A stretch of DNA of 64,000 nt from contig LSRY02000044.1 in the NCBI GenBank assembly GCA_001643675.2, positions 186,001-250,000 on the forward strand. The letters run 5' to 3'. This document shows positions 44,672-55,963 of the stretch, in pieces. Every line of letters starts with the position of its first letter. Position 1 is the first letter of the stretch. This DNA is from Monocercomonoides exilis (taxonomy: Eukaryota > Preaxostyla > Oxymonadida > Polymastigidae). Made by a program: the position numbers and the translations under genes. The notes beneath the pieces were generated by a model. The model saw only the letters and a program-made list of their open reading frames with translations, was not told the origin of the DNA and ran no database searches.

Positions 44672-44999
44672 GGCTATTTTTTTCTTCTGGATTATTCAAC
44701 GCCACAGCGCAAGCAAAAGAGAAGATTTGAATAATTCGTATTTGTCCCACAACATTTATCTTGCATATAACGAAAAAAAAAAAAGAAATATAATTTTAAT
44801 ATTGTTGTTGAAAAAAGCTATTTGCATGTCAAAACAAAGATAGATGTTTTTGTGCAAGATTCAAATTGAAATTATATTTTTCTAAAATTCATTTTGATTT
44901 CTTTTCAAAAAACGTTCTTTTTTTCTCTGTTGAATGAACAGCATCTGATTATTTAAGAAAGATCAAAAAAAGAAAAGAAAAGAAAAAGAAAAAAGTAAT

Positions 45000-45360
45000 T
45001 TTTTTTTAAAGAAATTGCTGAAATGCAAAAAGGAGCACATTTCTGAAAAGGAAAGCAAAGAATGAAATTATTTTTATTTTCACTCTTTCTTTTCGTGCCT
45101 TCCGCTGCCTTCTGCCAAACATGCTCGCAATTTCCATCTGCAAAATCGAGATGTTTCACATGCTTGTCAGACGCGTTTCCTTCTTCCCCACAATCATTTC
45201 CTGCCTCTCCTTCTTTTTCTCCTCTTCCTTTTGTTCTCTTTCTCGAACGAGTTGCCATTCGTCCCAATAACCATCCTTCTGCAAAAATGAACAGCGCAGA
45301 ACAAAAGGCACAAAACGCATTGATGAAATCGAATGTTCTCGTTTGTCTCGGGTGAATCAT
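45000..45360 (-). CDS. Hypothetical small protein, doubtful
   Basis: The minus-strand frame starts MIHPRQTRTFDFINAFCAF with a hydrophobic stretch (FCSALFIFAEGWLL), then a basic/acidic tail. An alternative 22-base intron (GTGAAACATC to TTTTGCAG) would change the tail to MEIASMFGRRQRKARK. It lies between the 3' end of SKA1 and the 5' end of the transporter, all on the minus strand. The plus strand is also open (45,062-45,355) with a signal-peptide-like start, MKLFLFSLFLFVPSAAFC, and is the competing reading. Neither has a recognised family. Confidence 0.25.
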
Positions 45361-45502
45361 CGATTTGGGCTATCCAATGGCTGCCAATTGAGATAACTCA
45401 AAAAGACACCTCTAAAAAAGACACCTCAAAAAAAGACATCCCAAAAAAGACAGCCAAAAATGCCTTTCATCAAAAGTGTTGCAATTCCTCCTCTTCGCGC
45501 TG

Positions 45503-45695
45503 TCAGCAGGGAGAGTATCGCACAACCCCTCCACTCGAAAACCCCTTCAGCAGCTGCAGTGCTGTCAGCGCCATCACAATCGTCTTACCTTTTGTGCCTG
45601 CCCAAGCAACCATCACCCCAGTTTCCAGACGCCCACACCAAAGTCAATGCACATAAATAACAGAGAACAAATCATCAATTTAATGTTTAAGAACG

Positions 45696-45736
<41 letters not shown>

Positions 45737-47048
45737 AAAGTCAACAAAGAGAAAATACAAAGGCAATCAAAAATCATCACATTTGTTTCGAGTTAAAAAT
45801 TGTGAATTCAAAGGCAATTCCCAAAACACAAAACGAAACACCAAACGAAATACAAAAAACAAACCTGACTCAAAAATCTCCAGCAGCTCGTCTGACGTGA
45901 AGGAAACACTCCTCCTCTCTTCCTCTGCCCCTGCTTGTCCTTCTTCTCCCTTTTCTTCGTCTGCCTTGCCTATTTCCCCGTTCTGCCTCTGCTCATCTGC
46001 AATTGCCCTGTTCAGCAGCTCAATCTTCCTGTTCAGTTCTTCCACCGTAAGGCTCCTCCTCAGCCGCCAAGGCAGCGCCCCAAACTCCATCTCGCTCACC
46101 TCCTCCACCACACACGCTCCTTTCCCTCTTTTCCCTTCCTCCCAGCCCCGCTGCTCCTTTGCCCCTTGGCTCGCACCATCCTCCCTCTTTTCCATTCCTG
46201 CAACGCTCCTTTCCTCACTGCCCAATCGATCCTGCTCGCCCTCGTCCTTCCTCCCCTTTGTTTCTCCCACACACCTTGTTGTGCCATCAGAGTTTCCAAG
46301 CGAATCCCTGGCTTTGTAGATGCACTTTGAGCCATTCATGTTCATGGTCGAAGAACAGCTCCTTCTTTCCTCCAGCCCCAGACGCAGCGCAGATGGTGCT
46401 TCCAAGCTCATCTGCTGCACTGCGCGTTCCTCCGCAGAACGGGCAGACGCGCTCTGCCACACGCTTCTGCACCCACCATTTGCCTTTTCTTCAAGCAGCC
46501 CAACCTCCTCGGGCGTCTGAAACTCTTCCAGCATCCCTGCGCCTCCTCTTGGAGTGCCAAAAAACTGTGGCTGCAGCGTGTGCCGCCTTCTCGGCTGAGG
46601 CTGCAGGAAAAACGGCTCCATCCCCGGGGCTTCTGGAATGGCAGCCCCTTTTCTAAAATAATCAAAAACAGAAAGAAAAAGAGCAAAGCCAAACAGCACG
46701 GTTGTTTGTTTGGCAGCAAAACAAAAAGTTCACTAAAGTTTCAGTAAAACAGAAAAACATAGCAAACAGTCTGAGGCAATTAACGCAACATTGCAATCCC
46801 CTGTTCGTCGACTCCACTGAGCTGCTCACGATACCCACTGCTTCCTCCAGCTGCCCCCGCGCCTGCTCTCTCCGTTGCAGCTCGTTTATTCCGTCCTGCA
46901 GCTCCTGCGCTTCTTCCTTGAACAAAACGCGAATTCCTCCTGCCTTCAGCTGCAACGTTTTCGGGATCCCCATGCCCTCTTCAACCTGCTTAATCTTTGC
47001 ATCTATCTCCCTCATCAGCGTCTCCATCTCGCAAAATGCACTGCTCAT
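45503..47048 (-). CDS. SKA1: Spindle and kinetochore-associated protein 1 homologue
   Basis: Three exons: 47,048-46,835, 46,647-45,865 and 45,597-45,503, together 1,092 bases (363 residues). Introns are GTATCG to AAAAG (187 bases) and GTTTGT to GGGCAG (267 bases). SKA1 couples kinetochores to microtubules. The N-terminus (METLMREIDAKIKQVEEG, then a coiled-coil ELQDGINELQRREQAR) fits the SKA dimerisation helices. A low-complexity linker follows. The C-terminus fits the SKA1 microtubule-binding winged-helix domain: LPWRLRRSLTVEELNRKIEL, then VSFTSDELLEIFES, then exon 3 with KTIVMALTALQLLKGFSSGG and VVRYSPC, matching the family's ending of a leucine-rich helix, Gly-rich turn and V-[TV]-RY. Exon 3 was found only by splicing. 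The family is recalled from memory, not searched. The first acceptor could be five bases away, but only the chosen pair keeps the frame. Confidence 0.75.
45695..45735 (+). repeat. Poly-A run within SKA1 intron 2
   Basis: About 37 consecutive A on the + strand (poly-T in the transcript), inside the predicted second intron and upstream of its acceptor. Confidence 0.9.
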
Positions 47049-47059
47049 CTTGTGTATTG

Positions 47060-49281
47060 TTCCAAAATGTTTTATTTATTTATTTCAATTGAAAAGTGCT
47101 TTTGCCATTAGGGTAAAATTGATCAAAATGCTTGACAATGAAATATTCAAAAAACCTTTGATTTTCCCCATAATCAATAAATGATATTTATTACATTCAA
47201 AAAATGGATGATTTGTTGAATTGTTTTTTTATTTCCGTTTCAAAACAAAATTTGATCAAAAATGTGGTATTTTTTATTTAATTTTCATTAAAGATTCTCA
47301 AAAAAAAATTATGATTGACATTTATTTTTCAAATGAAGAAATGAAGAAATCAAATTTTTTTTATGTTGAATATTTTTTAAATGTTCTTTTGATGTAGAAT
47401 TTTGTCATTGATAAAACTATTCTGGTGATGAAGAAATAAAACTTGTGAATCATTATTAACTGAACAGATCATGAACGATATTTAGCTCATCATTCTTTGA
47501 ACTGTATATGTTTTATTGCTCAGCAAAATTATGTGTTGCTGTTCATCATTTAAATATTAATGAAAAGAAACCATTCAATAAAATTCTTTAAAAATTAAAT
47601 TCACAGAACGTCGTTAATGAAACTCACTAAATTGGAAAATTGAAACATATGCGTTATTCTTTTTGAAAAGTTACAAATGTTGAATTAACAAAATTTTTTG
47701 AAATTTTCATGTCTTGATAGAAATTTCGTTGACACGCACAAATCTTCACTTATTATGAATCGATTTCTTATCAATGTTATTTCATTCTCTCTTGTGAAAA
47801 TTCGTGAGCAGGAAAATAAATTTGATCAAGATATGAATATATTTTTTTCATGACTATTTAATATTTGCAACTTTTCAAAAAGAAAAATACGCATAGGTGA
47901 TTCTTTTTGAAATCATAACTTTTTTCGGTGTGCTGTTTTTTCAAAGATTGTTTGTAATTTGGAAAAGATTTTTCATTCAAGTTTTTTGAACATCAGAACA
48001 GTTTTAAAAACAAATATTTAAGCTCAATTGAAGCCATGGACTTATGAAAATACATATTCTCTTTACTATGTTCATTTGTTAATATTCATGGGAGTTTTTT
48101 CCAACCGAAATTTTTGAATGGAAAATTTCAACATCAAAAACAAACACACACATGCACTATTTAATGTTTGTTCCAAAAAAAGAACTGATTCATAGAATTA
48201 TGTGTTTTTCCATTTGAAAAGTTGTTTTTGATAAATTTTCAAGTGAAGCAAGTAATTCATTTTAATGATAAACAATTTAAACATTTTTGTCAAACATAGC
48301 TGAAATGAAAATCATTTGGGGATTAATAAAATCTTCAAACTTTTTCATTGAATATTTATGCACTGTTAATTTCCTTTTTGTGAACTGGAATTATCAACAA
48401 AATTGGTTCATTTTATGATATCCTTGTGCTGTCATTAAACAAAATGTAATTATATCAATGAAGTCTTTTTTCAATTATGAAAATTTGATATCTTTTGGCA
48501 TTTGAAAAAGTTTTGAAAAGTTATGAGTGGTTCAAATATTCAAAACTTTTGTGCAAAAATTGCTTATTAATCTTAATTTTTCCCCATTTTATGTTTATTT
48601 AAATTGTTCAGTGGCTTATAAACTTTAACTGTCATGAAATTCAATTCTATTCGTTTGTTTTTTAAACAAAAAAAAAAAAAAATAAAATAAAAAAAAAAAA
48701 AAGAAGAAGAAGAAGAAGAAAAAGAAAAAGAAAAAAGAAAAATAATTTGAAAAATCAAACTCTCAAACTTTCACATATTTATCAAACAATTAAAAATATG
48801 TGTTGGGATAATGTTCCAACTTTTGTTTAACTCAAAAATGTGGAAAATAGTTTTTTTTAACTTCTGAGTAATTTAATTTTAAATAACTTTTAATTTGTTT
48901 CCAGATCAACATAACAACTTCTAATTTTGATGAAATTATTGTTTTCTCATTCTTTGTTATTTCAGAATGGAAATAAAAACTTGACAACTTTTTTATATTC
49001 ACTCGAGTGAAACTTCATGAGTGGAAGCATAAATTTGATTAAAAATAGTAACAACAAAATATGAGAAAAAAACACGACAAATGTTTTTTTAAAAAAAATA
49101 AAAACAAAAATAAAATAAATACAAATGATTTAATTTTCACATATAAAATTTATTCACTATTATTTTTGAGGAGAAGAAAGAACAAAACATAAAATTTCTT
49201 GGTCAAAATATACAAAAGATGCAAATGTTTTAAAAAAAAAGTCTTCTAATACAATTTCTGACAATTGTTCAAAAAACTATC
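47060..49281. other. Long AT-rich gene-free stretch
   Basis: More than 2 kb of AT-rich DNA upstream of SKA1 with short A/T runs and a GAA/AAG patch near 48,700. A degraded relative of the TGGGTGATTTTTTTT motif may occur near 47,895. No coding sequence or RNA is supported. Confidence 0.5.
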
Positions 49282-49310
49282 TGGGTGATTTTTTTTGATA
49301 TCATAAAAAA
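49282..49310 (-). repeat. Dispersed terminal motif, inverted copy
   Basis: The + strand reads TGGGTGATTTTTTTT then GATATCATAAAAAA, the exact reverse complement of 53,417-53,445. The two could be terminal inverted repeats of a 4.16 kb unit (49,282-53,445). Confidence 0.55.
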
Positions 49311-49757
49311 AGATCAAAAATCGAAAAAATAAATTCTATTATGGTATTTATTGATCAAAAGACAAATTGTTTTTTCTCCAGCATTCAGCTTTTAAAGTAT
49401 TTCATATGTTTTTTTATTCATGAATACAAAATATCATACCTTTTTTTTAAATTAATAAGTCCATATTGAACAAGATCGAACAAAAATGTGAAAAATAAAA
49501 AAATGAAACTGTTAAAGATAAATATCAAGTTTCTCAACTTTCCAAATGGCACTTATAAATAAAAAACTTTGAAATACATTATTGAAATTGTTTGTTAAAA
49601 AGATGGTTTCAATAAATAAGTATTTGAACCTTTAACTTTTGAAACCAATTGGTTTTTTTTTCTTTATTCTTTCATCGATTGAAATATCATAATAAAATAT
49701 CAGTACTTTCTTTTCGATTCAGTTGCTTCATCAAACGTTGAATGAAATACGAGGAAA

Positions 49758-51033
49758 TCAATAATCGATGAATGAAACTGATTCAATCTCGTCTTTTTGC
49801 TCTTTATTTTTCTCATCACTTGTCCTTCCCGCTTCCTTCTCCATCCTCTCCTCATCTTTTATCCATTTCAACTCCGCTTCATAAAAATTCTCCTTTTGAA
49901 AATGTCTCTGAAGTAGCTTGATTCCTCTCCCGCACTTACCGGGTCATTATTCTCGTTCCATTCCTCGATAACTACAATTGCTTGTAAAACTCTTCTTGAA
50001 ACAAATTTTCTTTTATGCAAAGTTCTTTGGCTGCTGTGTGTGAAAGGAGGTGAGCAAAGGATGAGGAGGAAGAATAACAATCCGAGGAATTTGAGGAGGA
50101 GGAGGAGGAGGAGGAGGAAGAGAAGGAGGAGGAGGGGTTTGGGAAGGGAAGGCAGAAAGAGAGAGAGAGAGAGAGAGAAGAAGAAGAAGAAGAAGAAGAA
50201 GAAGAAGAAGAAGAAGAAGAAGAAGAAGAAGAAGAAGAAAAGGGAATGATGAAATGATAAATAAACAAGAATAAAAGCAAAAATATGAACAAGATTAAGA
50301 AGAAATTAAAGCAAATGAGGATGATGATGAAGTAGGAAATGAAGAAGAAGTGAATGAAGTTGATGTTCTTTCAAACGTAAATGTTGAGAAAACGAATGGT
50401 GTTTCGATTATTTGCCGCTGTATCCTTCTTCGATTTTTGATTTCAGGCAAAAAATATAAGCAAAGCGCGGTTAGAATCGTTTCATACTTAATCTTCCCTT
50501 TTGTTGTTTTCATCTTTTCTTTTGCACCTCTTTCTTTCTTTCATTTCTCCACTTTTTCTTTTTCTTTTTCTTTTTCTTCTTCTTCTTCTTCTTCTTCTCA
50601 TTCTTCTCATTCTTCTCTCCCTTTCCCTCCTTCTCACCACCCACCCGAATCCACTTTCTTGCCACATACGCTGCGCATTTCGCACAATTATCTGAAGGTC
50701 AAACACATCCCTCGTGTTTCGCACGCTGTAGCTCCCAAACACTCTCCCATTTTCCAATCTGCTCTTCTCAAGAATCGCATAAGGGATCGGAACAGTTACA
50801 AGTGGTGGCAGCGAGAAGGAAGAAATGGAAGAAGAAGAAGAAGAAGAAGAAGAAGAAGAAGAAGAAGAAGAAGAAGAAGGAGAAGGAGAAGGAGAAGACA
50901 TGCTCGATAAAGAGGCAGAGCTTGGGCTTGAGATGTCAAGGGACTTTTGTGTGAGTGAAGAGAAGTCTGTGGAAGGAGATGAAAATGTTAAGGGATTCAA
51001 TGGAGTTCCAACAAGAATAGAAGGTGCAGACAA
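49758..51033 (-). CDS. Candidate multi-exon gene, structure unresolved
   Basis: Coding-like pieces on the minus strand are separated by purine/pyrimidine repeats. From an ATG at 51,033: MSAPSILVGTPLNPLTFSS, a Ser run, then LPPLVTVPIPYAILEKSRL and NTRDVFDLQIIVRNAQRMWQ up to possible donors (GTGGTGAGA) near 50,640. Near 50,440-50,385: KDTAANNRNTIRFLNIY. Near 50,035-49,972: ELCIKENLFQEEFYKQL. At the 3' end a GTAAGT to TTCAG intron of 32 bases (near 49,910-49,941) would join EEWNENNDP to RHFQKENFYEAELKWIKDEE, ending VSFIDY and TGA at 49,758. The pieces have protein-like composition but phases between them could not all be matched. It may instead be a decayed gene. Family not recognised. Confidence 0.3.
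50159..50240 (+). repeat. (GA)n/(GAA)n microsatellite
   Basis: About ten GA units followed by about 20 GAA/AAG units. Poly-Lys and poly-Ser frames across it are repeat products. Confidence 0.9.
50824..50896 (+). repeat. (GAA)n microsatellite
   Basis: About 18 near-perfect AGA/GAA units followed by AGGAGA units. On the minus strand it encodes the poly-Ser run of the candidate gene at 49,758-51,033. Confidence 0.85.
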
Positions 51034-51039
51034 CTGAGC

Positions 51040-51502
51040 ATGTGGTAAGCGAGAAAAAGAAGGAGTTGCAAATGTTGAGAAGGTTGTGATGTTTTGAGTA
51101 TGCAGCTAAGCAGATAAGAGCGTGCTGTCGAACGAGTAAAATGTCTGCTGTTGTTCATTTCTCTTTTTCTTCCCCTTCCTTTCTGCAGCTGCCTGGAAAA
51201 GCCTTATATGGATAGCATCAATTCACGAAGTTCAAAACTCACATTTCTCTCTTTTCTTCATCTTCGCCTTTGTTTCTTCATGCTTTCTCCCTTTTCATTG
51301 TTCCGCGTTCTTTGCTTCTTCCATTTGAGCACTCTCTCCTCTCTCTTCTCCTTTAGGCGGTTTCATAAAGCGAGAGGACGAACGCTATGCGCCTGCCAGC
51401 CCTTATGCATTCATAATTCACTCATTTCATCTCATTCTGCACAGCTTGCGAATAAAAGCTATTCGAATCGATGTAACAGAGCGGAGTGAGCTGCCGCAAT
51501 AA
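51040..51502 (+). CDS. Small three-exon gene, unknown function
   Basis: Predicted exons 51,040-51,044, 51,189-51,229 and 51,357-51,502 give 63 residues. Introns are 144 bases (GTAAGC to CTGCAG) and 127 bases (GTTCAA to CTTTAG after a pyrimidine tract); both lengths fit the other introns here and all phases agree. The protein reads MCCLEKPYMDSINSRSGFIK, then REDERYAPASPYAFIIHSFH and ILHSLRIKAIRIDVTERSEL before TAA. The middle is moderately hydrophobic. The first exon may extend further 5' (the frame is open back to about 50,994), so the start is uncertain. It lies almost directly upstream of the minus-strand candidate, in divergent orientation. No family recognised. Confidence 0.45.
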
Positions 51503-51670
51503 AGGAAAGTGGTTCAGATGCGCATTCAGCTATCACATAAAAGGCATCAACAGTGATGTTGCTATTGAGAGCAGGAAAACTGAACGATATAATTATTGGC
51601 ACATTTTATCACCTGGATAATTGAACAGTATTTATGAAATTGAAGGTAGATGGTCTGATTCAGCAGATAG

Positions 51671-51904
51671 CGAGATGAATACTACAAAGAGGAAGTAGAA
51701 AAAGGCAAAGAAGAAGGTGAAGACGAAGAACACGAAGAAGATGATGAAGGCTATGAAGACGATGTGATTGAAAAATGTGAAATCTGCCGAACGATATTTA
51801 TGAAGTTTAAAATAATTCTATTGAATTCATTGATTGGACCTAATATTGTATTTGATGAATTGATATTAGAAAGAGCTAACAATCGCCATCACAATATTTG
51901 TTGA
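51671..51904 (+). pseudogene. Acidic coding remnant with CEIC
   Basis: The frame is open directly after a TAG: RDEYYKEEVEKGKEEGEDEE, an acidic run, then EKCEICRTIFMKFKIILLNS and a TGA at 51,902. A single C-x-x-C is half of a zinc-binding pair. There is no start codon. It may be a relic or an exon of an unresolved gene. Confidence 0.25.
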
Positions 51905-53416
51905 AGGTTGACTGAAATCAATTGATGAAAATGACATCCTCCGTTCATTAACAACCTTTTTGAAAATGTTCTGCGCTTCACTGAGAAACAAAAAATGAAA
52001 ATATTTCTTAATTTCCTTTCCTTTCCATTCCCCTCTTCCATTCAGCTCACAAAATCATCAAAAAATGTCAATCCCCTCCTTTTCTTCATCTTTCCCCGTC
52101 TCTTCCAAAATATCTTCTTCTCTCATAAAAAATACCCCTCTTCCATTTGAATATTTCAGAATATTCATCTTCTTGCCCGCTTTTGACCTCTTTTCCTTTT
52201 TTTCAAAATCCATTTCTCCCATCAACAATAATCACCTTCCTCACCATCTCCAACCACTTCTCTATATATTTACTATATTATCTTCTCTGAATCTCCACCT
52301 GCTCTTCTCCATCCCTCCGTCTCCAAATTTCAATCAATCAAAAACCCCTCTTGAAGCATTAACTTTCAAAAAACCACTCAACTCCCATCCCCTGCCACAT
52401 CAAATATTCTTCCATCTCTTCTCTGCGCCATATCCCTCATGTGCAAGGTGTTGATGAAATAAACGAGATATATTTCTTTTGGTGGTTGAGAATATTATTA
52501 AAGGAGAAGATCATACCAAAAACAGAAAAAACACCTCTGGGCATCCACAACAATGTGTACGGGCTGAGAAGACCCTCCAGTGAGATGCACAATGTATTTT
52601 GAGGAGATGCATTCCATGTTGCAATTTGACCATTCTGAGACTGAAATGAAGAGATTGAATTTTTGAATGATGATGGCTGTGGAGATGAGTGTGTTTGTCA
52701 AAAACCAGTCGAAGTGCAGTTTGGCCTTTATTTGTTTTCTTTATATGAATATTTATCTGTTGATGTTTTTTGTGTTGTTTACAGGGCAGGAGGCGGAAAT
52801 GAATTAAAATGCATGTGAGGATGAAATCTGGTGATACAGGCTGAATATCGAGTTAAAACAGCAGATTCATTTGGAAAGCGCGCAGAATGAAGAAGTTGGA
52901 ATGGAAATTGGAGATGTTTATTTCTTACGAAGCTTATTGGATTAGAAAATAAATAAAAACCTCATTCTTTTTTAAAGGAACTGGAAATCGAAGCATTTGA
53001 GAGAGAAAAGACTTCTGGAAATGACAATTGGTGAATTGGTTTTTAAAACCGAGGAAATTGATTGACTTCATTTGTTATTTGTAGATTTCGACCAATCAAA
53101 TTTTTCTCATTTTCAATAACATCATTTATTCAAATCTTCAAAAATAATATAACTAATTAAATAAAGATTATCATTGTGGGCATGTTATATTAAAGATTGA
53201 GCGTGCATTTTGAACTGTATTTTGAAGTTTTGATATTTTTTGGGAAATATTTTAATTATTTTTTCAAATTTTGAAATAAAAACTATTTGTTTCTAATTAA
53301 AAATGACAAATAAACAATAACAATAACAAATAAAGCAATGCTTAAATTATACGGACAATTAATTATTCTGATCAACTTTACCCTTAATGAAAAATTTTTA
53401 TGATCAAACGTCGGAA
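51905..53416. other. Spacer with unclear frames
   Basis: No gene is supported. A possible exon on the minus strand near 52,650-52,540 follows a CTTCATTTCAG acceptor-like sequence and is open in two frames, neither convincing. Bases 53,240-53,445 resemble 9,510-9,735. Confidence 0.4.
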
Positions 53417-53445
53417 TTTTTTATGATATCAAAAAAAATCACCCA
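53417..53445 (+). repeat. Dispersed terminal motif, copy B
   Basis: Same 29 bases as at 9707-9735, reverse complement of 49,282-49,310. The preceding tgatcaaac block is shared with the 9.7 kb copy. Confidence 0.55.
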
Positions 53446-54126
53446 TCTCAGGAAATCAAAAAATCATCATCAATTCAAACAAATATATTAAGCACACATT
53501 TTATAGACTGGAAAAAAAAATCAACATAGAAACAAATGTCTTGATGATGAATGACAATCAATAAGTTAAACAATTTCAAAATTAGAAACAAGAAACCGTG
53601 ATTATTCAACAAACACATTAACACACAAAATTTTCACATCAAGGTTCAACGAACCATTGAAAGAAAGTTTTTATAATATTTGAATCATTTTTTTTATAAA
53701 TGACAAATGTTTGATTCTTTTCCATAAAGTGCCTCCACTATTGATACTGAGGATCTCGTTTTTCAGATTATAAATGTAAATTTATTCAATAATTGTTTTT
53801 GATTAAAAAATGGCAAAACATCAAATAATAAGTCAATCTCTAAAACACTCATCGTTTGATTTTTTTTCTCCATTTTTTTGATATTATTTTCGCATCAAGA
53901 AATATTTATTGCACCCATATTTGATTTCATTTATTTATGTAGTTTTTGTTTCAGCAGGTCGCATGAGCCCATTTGCCAATTTTCCTCTTCATTCTTCAGA
54001 GCAGAAGCTTTCAAATTACAAACAGAAAATAGAAAAAAACAAAATAAAACTGAAAAATGCTGATATTACTTGCAGCGACAGACAAACAGAGGTCAAACGC
54101 ATGTTAATGACAGCCTGTGCTTTCTC

Positions 54127-54127
<1 letters not shown>

Positions 54128-54165
<38 letters not shown>

Positions 54166-54176
54166 AGAGAGAGAGA
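54128..54176 (+). repeat. Poly-A and (GA)n tract
   Basis: About 35 A followed by several GA units. Confidence 0.9.
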
Positions 54177-54420
54177 TGCAGATGCTTTCCAAAACTATTC
54201 CAATTCTGCTGCTGAGCTTTGTGTTGCACACCAAACAGCACAACCCCTTCGCCAACTGCAAACAAGATGTTTGCACTGCTGCCAATGCCAATGCTCTTCT
54301 TTCTGCCTCTTTCTTCCCATTCTCTTCCCATTCTCTTCTTTTTGCATCTTCTTCTGCTTCTTCTGCTCGCACAATCGGTGGGTGTCTTCAATGCCGTCTC
54401 CATCTGCCTTCCCTCTTGTC

Positions 54421-54514
<94 letters not shown>
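54421..54514 (+). repeat. (CT)n followed by poly-T
   Basis: About 28 CT units, then about 31 T. Together with the poly-A/(GA)n tract at 54,128-54,176 it forms a loosely complementary pair 250 bases apart that could form a long hairpin or complicate assembly. Confidence 0.9.
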
Positions 54515-54515
<1 letters not shown>

Positions 54516-55204
54516 TTCTCTTCTGCTTTCTTTCCCCTTCCACTCACTTGCCTCTTCTTTTGCCTTTGCCTTTGCCTTTGTCTTTGACACTCATCAGAGA
54601 AGAAAAAGAGAAATGCTTTGAAAATGCCTCCAAAACCGACTGAAACACACAGAATATCTGAATTGTTTGAGGAAAAACCCCACAAACGATGAAGAAGAGG
54701 AAGAAGAGGAGGAAGAGGAAGAAGAAAACCTCAAACACTTTTCGAGTGTTCTCTGTCATCCCATCAGAATTGTGGCTGTCTTTCTTCTCCTCTTCATCCG
54801 ACTCCTTCTCATTTGCTGCACTTCCTCCTTTTATTCATCACACTTTCTGTTAAATCTGATGAATTCTCTGTGTTTTCTGATGTTTTGCAGAAGAACGAGG
54901 GAAGAGAAACACTTTCTGATTGCATTGGCTTTGCCAGCATCTGAGAAGAAGAAGAGAAAGAAGGAGAAGGAGAAGGAGACGAAGAAGATGATGAAACGAT
55001 ATTAACATAAATGAGGATGATGAAGATGAAGATGAAGATGATTGTGGAGTGTGTGATTGAAGATTTATTGGGACACACACCAAAACAAGAACAGCAGCGC
55101 AGATGAAAGAAGAAAGCAACTGAAAATGGCTGTGGCCTCAAGGAATTGATGTGCAACTGCCAATGAGAAGCACCACGATGAAAAATGTTGTTTCTTTCTG
55201 TTTC

Positions 55205-55325
55205 CTATTTCCTCTTCTCAGCAGCTCAATCACAAAAGGAATGACTTAAATTCTCATCGATCAACCAGATAAGCATCCCTTTTGGTGCTTTTCTGATACA
55301 GCATATGATGATGAAGAAGGTTGTG
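55205..55325 (+). pseudogene. Broken right-arm copy of the small exon
   Basis: Matches the intact exon at 36,479-36,602. After CTTCTCAG the frame reads AQSQKE and then TGA at 55,242-55,244. Beyond it the peptide continues KFSSINQISIPFGAFLIQHM almost as in the left arm. Several differences from the left copy are at third codon positions, so the stop is probably recent. Confidence 0.45.
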
Positions 55326-55555
55326 TACGGAGGATGACGATGATATTTGAGGTATTCTGGAAGAAGAAGTAATCCTTTTCCTTTCAATCATGCCTTTGTC
55401 GCTTCTGAGTAGGTTGTAAATGAATGCTAATCCATTTCCTCTTCCAAAGCGTTGATGATGAACGATGATCCAGAAAAGTTCGAAAGAATTGTTTCAATGA
55501 TATCTTCTCCATTATTTGTATCCATAATCATCAATGCTGCTTGTTCTTTTATTCT

Positions 55556-55963
55556 TCAATTGCATTCCAATTTGCAATAGCCTTCAACCTGATTTTTCCT
55601 CTCATTTTCCTTTTCAATCTCTTTCTTCAAAAGAAATTCTCCCTGCAAACTGAAATTATCAGTTATTTCTCTAATGAATTTCATATTCGTATCATATGAG
55701 AAAATTAAAATAAAAAATTGTATTTTAATGAAAATATTCGAATAAAACAGAGTTTGTCTCATACCAATCGCTCATTGCATCCTTTTTCTGAAACCTCTTT
55801 GCCTCAACAAAAAACATACAATTTCACTCATTTCGCATTTTCGCCTTTTTTCTTTGAACTGAAATTCCATCTCTATCTGTGAGAAAAACACATCAAAAAC
55901 CCAACCCAAATGCTCGTATAACCTTGTTCCATGCATCCCATCCCTTTTGCGAAACGTGTCCAT
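55556..55963 (-). pseudogene. Broken right-arm copy of the small divergent gene
   Basis: Counterpart of 35,852-36,220. Exon 1 (55,963-55,765) starts MDTFRKRDGMHGTRLYEHLG but is 199 bases, one more than the left copy, and meets a TGA after FRKRMQ. The splice sites (GTATGA, TTTGCAG; 122-base intron 55,764-55,643) are kept, and exon 2 (GEFLLKKEIEKENERKNQ to LECN) is longer than in the left arm. Either this copy is inactive or it makes a 63-residue product with a changed end. Confidence 0.45.

Larger units (their letters stand above)
53446..55194. other. Repeat-rich spacer
   Basis: AT-rich DNA, then a GC-richer part with homopolymers. A + frame at 53,963 (MSPFANFPLHSSEQKLSNYK) has coiled-coil-like composition but runs straight into a poly-A tract. 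Short frames at 54,623 and 54,667 are dominated by GAA/GAG repeats. Nothing here is supported as a gene. Confidence 0.4.

Noticed and set aside
45062-45355. 97-codon plus-strand frame with a signal-peptide-like start
   Set aside because: Overlaps the minus-strand candidate, has low-complexity Ser/Pro content and no family motif. Kept only as an alternative reading.
52498-52701. 67-codon minus-strand frame after an acceptor-like CTTCATTTCAG
   Set aside because: Two frames are equally open and no matching donor/exon upstream fits; insufficient support.
53909-54643. 244-codon plus-strand frame
   Set aside because: Its length depends on poly-Lys, Ser-Leu and poly-Phe runs encoded by homopolymer and CT repeats. 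The short non-repeat part is not enough to claim a gene.
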